DNA of 64,000 bases from NCBI RefSeq assembly GCF_963169125.1, contig NC_084795.1:192422214-192486213 (forward strand), read 5' to 3'. The stretch's first letter is position 1, and each line of letters starts with the position of its first letter. The position numbers and the translations under genes are program-made. The notes beneath the pieces are model-generated. The model ran no database searches and had not been told where the DNA came from. It saw nothing but the letters and a program-made list of their open reading frames with translations. Shown one piece after another: positions 21,501-30,900 of the stretch. Source of the stretch: Humulus lupulus. Its lineage: Eukaryota > Streptophyta > Magnoliopsida > Rosales > Cannabaceae.

Positions 21501-23575
21501 GCAAGAGTAAAAGGACAAATCACATTTAATGAGCTGATTAAGATAGGAACAGAGGTGACAAAAAGATACAAAATCTTTTCAACCACACAAAAATCAATTA
21601 AGATTATTATAAAGATAAAAGATAAACCCTTTGAAAATAAATAAATAAATAAACATACAAAAGAGGAATTAATGAATCATATCTTCATTACCTTTCAATT
21701 ATATTTTGAGTAAATAACATTTAGAGTAACATAATTTACCAATTGTATCCCTTAAGCTCTCAGTCTTTATTTTATAATAATTAGATCCTAACATTTGCTT
21801 TATGGATAATATAGGTCATAAAATTATATATTATTAAATAAATTTTAATTTATAAAATTAAAATAATTATAAGATTTAAAAAAAATAAAACCTATATTTT
21901 TTTCTTTATACCTTTTTTTATTACCATTTTTCATAATTTACTTAAATATTCTATTGAAATATTAAAAAATAATAAAATAAATATTTTTTATTATACTTCT
22001 AACATTTTTAATATATTACTTATATATATTAATTAGTTTACTTTTCTTTAATAAAAATATTTATATCCTTTAAATTTTACAAATGTGAAATTTATTAAAG
22101 CTCCTTCTATTTATAACTTAATTTTTTCTTATCACACTTATTTTTATTTATACTCTTCATAAATTGTTAAAAAAAATTCCACACATTTCTATGCAATATG
22201 TGTGGAATTTTTTTTAAAACAATTTACCAAGAATTTAGAAAAAAAATGATGTTAGAGATAAAATACCTTTAATAAATTTTATATTTCTAAAATTGAAAGG
22301 TTGTAATTTTTTTTATTAAAAATGATAAATTAATTGATATATTATATATTTTAGAGGTTTAATGCAAAATATTTTTTCTTAATGCTTCAAGCGAATATCT
22401 AGGTCAATTACCAAAAGTTATACATTTTATAATATTTAATTAATAAAGAAGTGTTTGAATAGAAAAAAAAAATTTGTTAAAATCATTTTTACCCTTATAA
22501 ATTATGAATATACGTGAGCTAAAAAATAAAAATTACAGCTACAGAATAAAAATTAAGGACCTAAAGCTTGGAGACTCAAGTTCTATTTACCCGTTATATC
22601 TTTTTTTTCCTACATTTGTCAATAATTATCCTTATTCATCCATTTGCCCTTTACCTTAAACAATTTCTTCTTTCCTAGTCACCAAACAAACAATTGGAAA
22701 AGAAATTCCAATTCCTTTAGGTTTCTTTATCATTTCAAATATATCCCTTCCGTTATTCTCGACTTTTTTGTGATTTTGTTTTTCTTAACTTTAGCCCTGA
22801 ATTTGATGAACAATGGCACTGAATATTTAGCATCAACTAAAATAAATTACCACCACCAAAATAATTTTGAGATTTTGTTGGTAGCAATAAAGATGGGCAA
22901 TTATTTTTAATTTTAACTCCTTCCCATTACTCCAAGCATTATATAGCTGGACCAATCTATATATTTACATAATGATGCCCTACCTTCTTGGGTTCATAAA
23001 AATAATTTTTTAAAAACTACTGTCACTCTTGTGTAATGATATCATTATTTTGTATCGGTATAATTAAAAACCATCAATAAAATGAAAAAAAAAAAACTCT
23101 GTACGTGTACCTTTCTTTATCATAAATAATAAAGTTAAAAAATTAGCCACCAATTGTTTTTTTTATTGTAGTAAATATATATATATATATATGATAATAT
23201 CCCTGCAGTTACTTACATTTCAAAGTATTATTTAATATTTATCTGGCTCTACTCAGAAAAACAATGATTAAGATGATGAAGTACGTACCTGTTTGAAGAC
23301 GTTACTGCAAAATCAAACCACCGCCGTTTATTTTCTTGCCACTTGATGATCCGGCCGTCGGATACGCCGGTGTATGGGCCTTCACCAAGGCTGTCAAAGG
23401 CATAGCTCTCAGGGCCAAGAGCGCCATCGATTGGGATGAACTCAAAACTTCCGAAATCAGCATGATCAAAATCATGAGAAGAAGAAGGGTATGAGAACTC
23501 GAAGAAGTTGGCAGCAAGCACAGCTGAGAGGAGAACGGCTCCTAAGGTTGCCGTAGGAAAGAGTTTGGAGGCCAT
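2945..23575 (-). CDS. Strictosidine-synthase-like (SSL) protein, three exons, join(2945..3536,4005..4271,23289..23575)
   Basis: Six-bladed beta-propeller protein of the strictosidine synthase family (Str_synth). Plant SSLs are secretory-pathway proteins related to paraoxonase/gluconolactonase-type hydrolases. The spliced CDS is 1146 nt, 381 residues, a usual family length. The N-terminus (residues 1-27) is a hydrophobic signal peptide. Family motifs follow in order: GPESYAFD, GPYTGVSDGRI, CGRPLGLKF, DLYIADAYMGLLVVGPEGG, YFTDSSSRYQRR, SGEKTGRLMKYDP, LSFPNGV, ETTTCRIIRYWL and FPDNIKKSPRGGFWVG. The Cys pair in the SRCEGP...HSCGRP segment fits the family disulfide. Both introns are phase 2 with good sites: AG|GTACGT to CAG, and AG|GTATAC to CAG. 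The catalytic Glu of true strictosidine synthase appears absent (the segment reads VNWKAISEVEE), so strictosidine synthesis is unlikely. Substrate unknown. No stop or frameshift is seen. Intron 1 is about 19 kb and full of transposons. Confidence 0.87.
4005..4271 (-). CDS. SSL gene exon 2
   Basis: 267 nt between acceptor CAG (4274-4272) and donor GTATAC (from 4004). It supplies the second Cys of the conserved pair, the CGRPLGL motif and DLYIADAYMGLLVVGPEGG. Its phase matches exons 1 and 3. Confidence 0.88.
4276..5078. other. SSL intron 1, proximal part, no gene seen
   Basis: AT-rich intron sequence with poly-T tracts and a short (AAAT)n run near 4412-4428. No coding or structured element could be supported. 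Confidence 0.5.
5079..6008. mobile_element. Foldback / long-inverted-repeat element (left arm, loop, most of right arm)
   Basis: The sequence at about 5079-5540 is repeated inverted at about 5607-6008 with obvious but imperfect identity. Shared blocks include the TTTTGCACCC..CACC block, the CAACTAACATCTT block, the TTTTGATRATGGGTAA block and TTGTCAAAAAATRAATTTTATGTTG. A short spacer separates the arms. Element B interrupts the right arm; the arm resumes after B at 18579. No transposase is present. Long-TIR non-autonomous Mutator-like elements look like this, but I found no convincing 9-bp duplication, so the superfamily is open. Confidence 0.7.
6004..6008. repeat. Target-site duplication GTTAT, left of element B
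   Basis: GTTAT lies directly before the LTR at 6009 and again at 18574-18578 after the other LTR. Confidence 0.9.
6009..6760 (-). repeat. 3' LTR of element B (752 bp)
   Basis: Begins TGTTGACGCGG and ends GGGCGTACA on plus. Same length as the copy at 17822-18573. The minus strand has a TATA box (CCTATAAATATGG) near 6260. Confidence 0.93.
6761..6773 (-). other. Polypurine tract of element B
   Basis: The minus strand reads CTTGGGGGGCAAA directly before the 3' LTR. Near-identical tracts precede the 3' LTRs of A, C and E. Confidence 0.8.
7024..7030 (+). promoter_or_regulatory. TATA box and conserved promoter block of the element B antisense gene
   Basis: TATATAA about 700 bp upstream of the antisense ORF start. 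The flanking block (about 6781-7035), including GGCCTAGCCTAT and CGTATATA, is conserved with element E (59730-60000). That indicates a retained promoter outside the LTR. Confidence 0.55.
7730..10482 (+). pseudogene. Element B antisense gene: gypsy-type transposon domain plus coiled coil, several exons
   Basis: A spliced gene on the strand opposite to gag-pol. Start MGPKKN at 7730, shared with element E (MGPRKN). Exon 1 to about 8407 carries the domain also seen in A, C and E (motifs LAPFQLP, LRYLFLKQEWKVPTPADILYFFCLK, YYLTRFP, NDFKDQFFMSKGF). Donors followed by acceptors are visible at 8408 (GTAAGT)/8484, 9257/9361 and 9835/9930. The last exon is an Ala/Glu/Lys-rich coiled coil (about 9960-10280) followed by a WVFNPDGDFSFLG-type motif. 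Breaks: TAG 8036-8038 where E has Trp, a frameshift in the C-run near 8130, another near 9590, and TAG 10387-10389. The natural end is probably TAG 10480-10482. Function unknown; probably inactive in this copy. Confidence 0.65.
10640..11300. repeat. Tandem repeat, about 119-bp unit, six copies, in element B
   Basis: A CTTCTAAG block followed by GACCTGGTTATRTCCAGGA, AACTTAGTTCG and GTGCTTTTTAAGAAAAA recurs with starts near 10669, 10789, 10908, 11027, 11147 and 11259. The array lies between the antisense gene's 3' end and the end of pol. Confidence 0.85.
11306..11317 (-). other. Second, internal polypurine tract of element B
   Basis: The minus strand reads TACTTGGGGGGC, like the tract at the 3' LTR, but just downstream of the pol stop rather than at an LTR. 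Element C has the same at 51606-51618. Confidence 0.5.
11436..17763 (-). pseudogene. Element B gag-pol polyprotein (decayed)
   Basis: Start MVTTRSRHGNEAEQ at 17763, homologous to element C's start; the stop follows KKYYQ at 11436. Order: Ser/Arg-rich gag N-terminus (17763-17212), gag core (16581-15700) with zinc-knuckle-like CRFHNDVGHNTDDC, protease (RRVLIDNGSSVNLLF, near 15190), RT (14382-13900, YVDDMLVKS near 13990), RNase H (TDQPLRQVL near 13340), archaeal-type RNase H (13170-12900, FVDGSSNE, NNEAEYEALLAGL), integrase (12482-11838, HHCC finger, DYFTKWAEAEP, IVSDNGTQFDS, QANGQVEAVNK). Breaks: TAG 16234-16236, TAG 13297-13299, TGA 13255-13257 and TAG 12925-12927. Frameshifts lie near 17210-16580, 14600, 14350, 12500 and 11900. 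Cannot make a full polyprotein. Confidence 0.85.
17801..17821 (-). other. Primer-binding site of element B
   Basis: The minus strand reads TTTGGTGCTTTCATTGAGAG directly after the 5' LTR. It starts with TGG, the complement of a tRNA CCA end. The same 20-mer follows the 5' LTR of element C. It is not the usual Met-initiator site; I could not assign the tRNA. Confidence 0.65.
17822..18573 (-). repeat. 5' LTR of element B (752 bp)
   Basis: Aligns end to end with 6009-6760. The outer end reads GGTATA rather than CGTACA, so the terminal dinucleotide has decayed. The duplication GTTAT follows at 18574. Confidence 0.92.
18579..18617. mobile_element. Foldback element, outer tip of right arm, split off by element B
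   Basis: The reverse complement (CTTCAAATAAAC...CCTTATAATATAACCATAT, read across the B insertion) matches the left-arm start at 5085-5130 (CACCAAATAAC...CTTTATAATATAATCATAT). This shows the arm once continued across the insertion site. Confidence 0.65.
18781..19182. mobile_element. MITE with long inverted repeats (about 400 bp)
   Basis: The left end TAGGAGGTTTCTCGGTGCACCC matches the reverse complement of the right end, TAGGATGGTTCTTCGGTGCAACC. Similarity continues inward (GGAAGTATTTTCA, TTATTTAGAGCAYCCT). No ORF. No target duplication could be fixed. Confidence 0.7.
19303..20326. mobile_element. AT-rich MITE-like element (about 1 kb)
   Basis: The left end GGCTTTCGTTTGGTTGGTTC and the reversed right end GGTGCCGTTTGGTTC are related termini. 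Subterminal parts both carry ATTCCATTCT/AGAATGGAA motifs in opposite orientation. The interior is extremely AT-rich and noncoding. Confidence 0.45.
20794..21201. mobile_element. hAT-like MITE (about 410 bp)
   Basis: The left end GGTTGTGTTTGGAAA and the reversed right end GGTGCTGTTTGGTAA form short terminal inverted repeats around AT-rich noncoding DNA with repeated KTGTTTGGTAA-type motifs. Superfamily is an inference. Confidence 0.45.
21202..23288. other. SSL intron 1, distal part, AT-rich, no gene seen
   Basis: Very AT-rich. It contains the hairpin at 22161-22225, and possibly a diffuse inverted-repeat element about 21705-22595 (weakly similar ends GTAAATAACATTTAGAG / GTAAATAGAACTTGAG). Short open frames here look random. 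Confidence 0.4.
22161..22225. repeat. Hairpin with about 25-bp arms
   Basis: AAATTGTTAAAAAAAATTCC and its inverted match, ending in CACACA/TGTGTG, flank a loop of about 13 nt. Confidence 0.7.
23289..23575 (-). CDS. SSL gene exon 1
   Basis: ATG at 23575 opens a hydrophobic signal peptide (MASKLFPTATLGAVLLSAV). The exon ends TSSNR with donor AG|GTACGT at 23288. It is the first in-frame ATG downstream of the TATA box. The aspartate/histidine stretch at residues 34-41 is a gene-specific insert before the conserved GPESYAFD. Confidence 0.87.
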
Positions 23576-23677
23576 ACTTTTGGCATGGAAGAAAACACAT
23601 TAACTTCAACTTTAGATGGGTTGGTAAGACATGCGATGGCTTCTCCTTTCCTTTCTAGGAGAGCACTATTCTGCGTC

Positions 23678-23687
23678 TATATATATT
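23678..23687 (-). promoter_or_regulatory. TATA box of the SSL gene
   Basis: The minus strand reads ATATATATAG about 100 nt upstream of the ATG, a normal core-promoter distance. Confidence 0.5.
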
Positions 23688-23689
23688 CA

Positions 23690-24535
23690 GTAATTAATGC
23701 TTGTTAAGCTGCATAACGTACATGTGGCAAAGACATCTATTTAGATATTATAAAATATTTAAAATATCCTCTATCGTTTTCTAGAAAGTTCAACTACTAT
23801 ACTCTATCAATTAATAATTAATAATTAATAATATATCTTTTCGTCATGATAAAAATAGTAATGGTAGCTCTAACAACACACAAATCTCAATTTTTTCAAG
23901 GAATAAAAAACGAATGTCGTGTGGTCCATAATTATTTTATGTCCTCCAGTCTTGACATGTAGTGTGCTCGTCCTTCTGCCAATGTTGTGATGATAACATT
24001 TTAGGGATCCTTTCATTGGACATAGGAATAGTAATTAGAACACTTTTCTATTGGGTTTAAATTTTTCCAATATGGGAAATAATACTCAGGGGGTTTTCAG
24101 ACAATCCGAAACACTTCATGCTACTAAAAATTTGGGTTACTCTGCAGTTTTTTTTCCTCAATAAACTGCAATTTTTTGGGAGCAACGAGTATCGCAGTGT
24201 AATCGGGCAGGGATAAAAGTCCACGAAAAAATTATTTCTTTGCAGTTTTCTTAAAAAATCGCAAAGAAACATAGACTTTTCTATGTGGTTTTTTTAAAAA
24301 ACCACTGAGAAAAGTTTTGTAATTTTTCAAAACTTTAAACAAGTATAATTTTGTGGTCGGTGGTCTATTTTGGGTGTTTTTTATATAAATTGGGTATTTT
24401 TTTTCGATATCTATACAGCTGCAAACAAATAAAACCTAAAAAAAAATCATTTTCAAGTTTGGAAACCGAAAAATTTGAAAAAAAATAAACATTTTTTCAG
24501 GAACCAAATCAATAATTTATGAAAAACCTCTCAAA
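23690..24535. other. 5' flank of the SSL gene, no gene seen
   Basis: AT-rich flank. From about 24000 it changes to a G/T-rich stretch with a small hairpin near 24287-24306 (GGTTTTTTT/AAAAAACC), probably an old repeat I cannot name. Confidence 0.35.
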
Positions 24536-25538
24536 AGGAAGGTGACTTGAAGCTAGAGTTGAGGAGAATTCAAGCTGGGTTCTTGACTTAGGTAAGAGTT
24601 TATCATGTTTAATTTTCGTAATTGGTGTGGTTTAAGACTTTAGAGGCATGATTTATAGTTTTGGAAGCCATGGTTTAAGTTTTAGGAATTTGAAACTCAA
24701 GATAGGATCTTGGATGTGCTTGTGTGATTGGGGTTGTTTATGATGTTTATAGGTTGTTAAAGGGTTCATTTGGGGTTTTGAATTGATTTTGGGGCTTAGG
24801 TACTTGTTTGGGATGATTTGGAATGATTTTGGCTCGGGAAAAACGCAAGGAAAAACCCAGATTTCTGGGCTCGTGAAGGAGCGCCGTGGCCTTGTTCCTG
24901 GGCGCCGCGGCGCAAGGCTGATTCTGGGCAGGGCAAGCTCTCTGACTTGCTGGGCGTCGCGGCCCTCTAGGGCAGCGCCGCGGCGCTAGGCCATTTTCAG
25001 AACACAAGATTTTGCAATTTTGAGCCTTTGCTCCGGGGGTTCGGGGGATGTCTTCGGTATATTGTTTTAGGGATTTGGGAGTTCCGAGAGTGTGGGATTG
25101 GCCCCGAAAAGTGGTTTTGGAGTGGCTAGCATCAAAGAGTGTTTTATATGTGTTGTGACTAGGATTTTGGAGAGGCTCGTGCTAAAGGACCGTGCTTGTG
25201 ACCGTGGTGCATCGGAAAGCTCGGGATACAGGTAAGAGAACTGTAGCACCCGTAGAGCAGGGCTCGGGCCCTTAGTTTTGTTGCAGGGCGCAGCCCTAGA
25301 TTGTATTATTGCTAGGATGTAGCATTACATGAGTGATTATGTATTTGGTTGTTATTTGAGAATGCTAAATGTGGAAATAGCTGAATGAACGGCGAAGGGC
25401 CAGGAACGGCGAAAGGCCGAGAACGGCAGTGGGGCCGGGAATACCACCTACCACATGGAGTGCTCGTGGCTAGGGTGAGACCCCAATGGATACATGGGTT
25501 ATCCTTACGGTGTAGACCGAGATTCCATGATTTGGTAA
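24536..25538 (+). repeat. LTR I, left part (chromovirus-type LTR, truncated, split by H)
   Basis: Resembles the H LTR read on the opposite strand (about 27240 down to 25800), including GCGCCGCGGCGC blocks and GGCTCGTGCTAAAGGACC. Its other piece is 34703-35216, which ends GGGCGTTACA. The first part of the LTR, about 750 bp, is missing. Confidence 0.75.
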
Positions 25539-26194
25539 TGTAACGCCCTACTTCCTTAGAGCCGTTACTAAGTGAGTTTTAAGACAAAACAGTGTGCACT
25601 GAACTCGCTAACAGAGGTTTTGAAACAAAAGTGTGACTAATTAAAAGTTAGGGCTGTAATCTTTGAAAATGCGACGTTTCATTAAAAAGCTTCTAGTATT
25701 AAACACTTGGGATCCCAAAATAAGGTTTGAAAACTATTTACATATTGAAATAAGTTTACAGTTGTTTAATCATAAAATCATAGATTATTACAGCCATTTT
25801 CAAATAAACCCCCAACCAAAGCAGTCGGGCAGGCCAAACATGTACGCGTCGCTTCACGCTCTCCGTACTCATGGTTGGTTGACTCAGCCATTGCCTTTAC
25901 CTGCAACACAGAGCACCCGTGAGCCGAAGCCCAGCAAGAAAACTCATGCAGAACATAACATATGCAATGTATACAGTTTATCATAACAGATAATCCACAA
26001 ATAAACAAGTCAACCATTAAACTAAGCAAACACGGCCATGCCGCCCCAGAGACCTTACCAAAGCCCTGGGGTATCGGTTCTCACCGCGAGGATAACTCAT
26101 GTATCCCTTGGGTCCCACCCTGAATATAGCATAACACATGTATCCACCGGGCCCCACCCTGACTATAGCATCCCATGTGCTAGGTGTTACTTTC

Positions 26195-26354
26195 GGCCCA
26201 CGGCCGCCCCGGCCTACGCCGTACTCGGCCCACGGCCGCCCCGGCCTACGCCGTACTCGGCCCACGGCCGCCCCGGCCTACGCCGTACTCAGCCCACGGC
26301 CGCCCCGGCCTACGCCGTACTCGGCCCACGGCCGCCCCGGCCTACGCCGTACTC
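26195..26354. repeat. 32-bp GC-rich tandem repeat, five copies, in H 3' LTR
   Basis: Unit GGCCCACGGCCGCCCCGGCC plus TACGCCGTACTC. Long open frames across it come from the repeat and are not genes. Confidence 0.92.
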
Positions 26355-26771
26355 GGCCCTTGCCGTTCATTTCATCATAATCACACATATAGTGCATTCG
26401 AAATAATCATTCACACACATCATGATTCATTTAAGGTTAAACATTTGCACATAATATAATCTGGGGCCACGCCCTACAATCACACAGTGGGGCCATGCCC
26501 TATTCTCGGGTGTTACGGTTTTCTTACCTGTATTCCGAGCCTCCTGATGCACTAAAGCCGCGAGCACGGTCCACTAGCACGAGCCTCTCCAATAACCTAG
26601 TCACAACACACAAGAAACACCCTCAACACTAATCAAATCAAAAGCCGCTTCTCGGGACCAATCCCACACTCTCGGGACTCCCAAACTCCTAAAACAAATC
26701 ATCGGAAACATCCCCCGAACCCCCAGAGCAAAAGCTCAAAAATGCAAACTTTCAAGTCCTAAAAATGGCCT

Positions 26772-26903
26772 AGCGCCGCGGCGCTACCTAAGAGGGCCGC
26801 GGCGCCCTGCCCAATAGGGCCGCGGCGCCCAGCAAGTCAGAAGCCTCCCCCTGCCCAGAAATAGCCTTGCGCCGCGGCGCCCAAGAACAGGGCCGCGGCG
26901 CTC
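26772..26903. repeat. Cluster of GCGCCGCGGCGC-type palindromes in H 3' LTR
   Basis: Five blocks of GCCGCGGC with flanking GC stand in otherwise moderate-GC DNA. They are repeated at 33478-33608 in the other LTR and, diverged, at 24882-24988 in LTR I. Confidence 0.75.
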
Positions 26904-27996
26904 CTACGCGAAACCCAGATTTCTGGGTTTTTCCCTGCGTTTTCCCCGAGCTACTCCACTCCAAATCATCCCAAGCAGGTACCCAAGCCCCAAAACCAAA
27001 TCAAAACCCCACATAGACCATCTAGTAACCCATAAACATCATATCCCAACTCAATAACACAATCATACTCAAAATCCACCCATTTAATCTCAACTTAAGA
27101 AATCTAAACCCATAAACCAAAAACATAAACCAAAGCTTGAAAAGCTTAAACCATGCATCAAATTCCTAAACCACAACAGAAATAAATCTTAAAATTTCAT
27201 AGAACCTTACCTTGAATGAAGAATCCAACCTTAAGCTTCCTTGGTTCATCCCCTAAGTCCTCAAATTTTCAGCTCCCTTCTTCTTCTTCATGCCCTAGCC
27301 TTTTCCCTCTCCTTTGTCTTCTCTTTAAATTTCAAAGCATCAAATGACTAAGTCCCCAAACCGTGTACCCCTTATACCCAACTGCAATATACCAATTTCC
27401 CAGCCAAAAGACCATTTTACCCCTTCATCAAAACCCTTTGCTAACTACACCTCAAGGGCACTCTAGTCCTTTCTCTTATATTGCAATTCTACCATTTCTT
27501 TCACCTAACTTGTTACTCTCAGCAGTAACTAACGGTTACCCAGGTTACTAAATCTTCAATAACCATCACCCGCTAACTCTCAACTTAGCCATAAAATTCC
27601 CAAAGTACCCCTAGGCTCCTCCCGAGCCGGGTATAGAAATCTCGTTGTGACTCTTAAGTTGACTAGCTCTCTAGGACCGTCTCGGCACGTGCATCGCAAC
27701 AATAACACCACACTCACGTGGTACAATTCACAGAATACAATTATCACATATATGCCCTCAGCGGGCTAAAATTACCAGTTTACCCCTATCATGCAAACGG
27801 GGTTCACATGCATATCATTTCACCTAACATGCATACTAACCACATAGTCATGCGCCTCAATGTTCAATTAGTCATATAACATGCTTTAAATCATAACCAT
27901 GCATTTATCTCAAAGAATCACACATAAATCCCATTATGCCCTCCAGGCATGCTAATCAAGGCCCTTAAGCCTTATTAGCGAATTTGGGTCGTTACA

Positions 27997-30900
27997 ACTA
28001 TCCCCTCCTCATAAAAATTTCGTCCTCGAAATTTATCCAACATATCAGTCAGTAAACCCGCAATTCTGACCATAACTTCCAAGGCCCACCGCCTTTACTC
28101 TACTTTTCAACAACACTCTCACAAGAGTAACAATCTTGCCCCTCAAGATTTCGTCTAATAGCCATACTCTCGATAGCTTCTTGTTTACACCGCAACCCTG
28201 CAGAAACCTCAGGGTCTGCCTAGATCACAATGACCAATTCATCGTCTTATTCCTGACTCCAGAGATACTCAAAATTCGTCACCTCTACTAGGTGGGATCA
28301 ATTGGTAGGCCCCGTTGGCCTAATCCTTGGTAAAACTTCAGAATCTTATGCTGAATTAAGAGTCAGAACTCTCCCTTCTTTCTCTGAACACCTTACAGAT
28401 CCTCGTCTGTTATAACGCAGAGACGCAACTCTTTCCTTCCGGAACTTTATTTCCTCAGCACTTATCAATTTACAAGCTGCTAATCCTTTCAAATAGGCAA
28501 ACGCTCCTGCCTTAAGAGTTCCAACAACCACTTGGCTTCTCTCTGAATCGATGCCAAATCGTAGTATTCACTACCCTTTGTCTCCTACCATGTCATATGT
28601 CGTGTTACTTTAACAAGACACCAGCAACTGCCACCACGACTAACTCATCAGGGATTACACTTCCCTCAATACTTCAAGTATTCCCCTACTCGGCGCTCAA
28701 TTCTTTAAGATATCCGATAAACTTTCAGACTGCCACCCCACTTGCAATCAACTGATAATTCCAGGTTCCCACTTTGTTCTTTTCGTTCTCTTAATCCATT
28801 CCAGAATTTAAAATACTATAGGGCCTCAATTCAATGTCATCGACGTTCTATCCCGAAACCAGTTCACTTGCCCCAACAACATTAACTCAAACAACCGAGT
28901 TAAAACTTTTCATGTCCAAACACCTTACTTAAGGTCTATTGTGGTCTATCCCCACGATGCACCATCACATCACCTAACCCCTCAGGGTCCAAAGGAAAAC
29001 ACTAGGTTCTGTCACCCGCTCGACCCTCCCGGTATGACGTACCCTAGGAGGTGGAATGATGTCCATTCAGAATTCTCATTCATAAACCGAATCTAATTGG
29101 ATCCTTCATCCATTCCTGGTATCCCAACTTGTACCACCTTAGCGGGGTCCTTCCCTGCTTCAACCGAAGCCGACACTTCGGATTCCATAGCTCAGTGACA
29201 CTCACCAGCTAATCATACCTACTAGCGTTACGCCAATCTCAGTCGTCGCCTTGTCCGTTCTATTACAGTCTATGGCGCTATCCCCTGACTGACACACGCC
29301 TCACAGCTAGGAGTTCCGCCCCCAGTTATATCCCCCCTCGCTCAATCGAGGATTTCAAACACTGATCATCTGTCTGTTACTTTTCACCACCTCTGTGTCT
29401 CAACGCTATCTTTCTTACTAATACCCAATACTTAAGTAACTTATGCCATGCATAACAGTCGACTTAACGTCCCAAGTGTATCAACCATGATCCATTCAGT
29501 CGCCTCCCGCTAGGTTCAATCCATCCTCGCGTCAATTTATTCCTGGGCGTGCCCAAATCGTGATGCAATCCCACATTTCCATAACCCTACCATAGATCAT
29601 GTCCTTATGCAATCACTCTTTACTTAATCAAAACATACGCATATTCCAGCATCACCAGATACCAATAAATTCTTACCTGTCTTCTGAATTTCTTTCTGAT
29701 GTGACACCACTCAGTCCGTCTAACCTCGAGTTTTACTGTTCTCCTCATCTCTGATGTAGTTGTCCCCGGAGATGCTTGTGCAATAGATGACGCGCTTACC
29801 AGTCTTGTTATGCTTCCAATTCTTCAGACACTCTTCATTAGCTTCTTTGCGGCTTCAGATCAATTCTTCTCTTACCCGTCCTTTCTTCTTGCAGCTGTAA
29901 TCTGAGAACTCCTGACGACACCCAACTAACACTCCGTAGAACCTTACCTGAGACTCTGCCTTCTGGGTACTAACGTCTTCAGCATAATAATCAGTTGCTC
30001 ACCACTTCCGTCTGGGAGTAATCCACATGCACTGCTCGCGAGCTTGAAGGGGACTTGCCCACACTGTTCATGCATTCTCTGTCTAAAGAACTTACCTGTG
30101 CTGTTGTAGCTTGAACCATTCCAGAATCTTTGTTACCAACTCTTCACACTCTAGCCGGCGCAAACTAGACAATCCACGAAATGTCTCTATCCTTGGTTTC
30201 CAACTGGCAATAACCAGGTCGTAGATCAACTCTTGGGGACATCGTCCCATCTTGTATCCAACATTGTACTTTTCATCCTAACCCGACGATACTAGCAATC
30301 CTCGCAGTATAACACACTAACTACACCAGGCTCAGATTCCTTCGATTGCTTCAATAGACTTTTCTGTCAGCCAAAACCTCCTTTTACAACATTCCTTATA
30401 CCAATCCTATCTGCAGTCTGACCTTAAAGTACTCCTTTACATACTCCAGATAATATCCTCAACAATCCATCTACCAGAGTTTCTAATTCCTTCTCAATAA
30501 GTATTACTGTCCTCGGCCTCTCAAATGGCACCTTTGAGGCAACCTCTCTATGTCTATCTCCCCCTCGGAACATTCTCAACACCGAGCCCTTCCAGTTCGT
30601 TACATGCCCAAAGCATAAGCTCGTCAGTTAAATACTCATCCTTGAGGACTCAGCCTCGAACCTCGAATGTATCGATGCATTCCAGTTCTCCGTTTCCCGC
30701 ACCATGGAAAATCCATCCTAACATCTCGAGTCATTCTACGTAGAAGTCATGTCCTCACCTGACCTCCTCTCAGGTGGCATCCTCTTCCTCATGTGCATAC
30801 CAATTAACCTCCTGGTTCCTGTCGCCATCTCAATAACTACCTTTTCGATCAGGCTTCTTTCCAATCTCAATCTAGGTGCCCAAGCACTGTCTGGAGTCCT

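Larger units (their letters stand above)
25539..27996 (-). repeat. 3' LTR of element H (2458 bp)
   Basis: Starts TGTAACGCCC and ends GGTCGTTACA on plus. Nearly identical to 32277-34702; the 32-bp length difference equals one internal tandem-repeat unit. Confidence 0.92.

Noticed and set aside
21705..22595. Possible 0.9-kb MITE with ends GTAAATA...
   Set aside because: End similarity is weak and the interior is low-complexity AT, so boundaries cannot be supported.
24747..25007. Pro/Arg-rich frames on both strands in LTR I
   Set aside because: They follow the GCGCCGCGGCGC blocks and are not conserved between I and H in frame.
26038..26459. Open frames of 80-122 codons in the H LTR (also 32775-33164)
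   Set aside because: They are translations of the 32-bp GC-rich tandem repeat in several frames. Copy number varies and there is no family motif.
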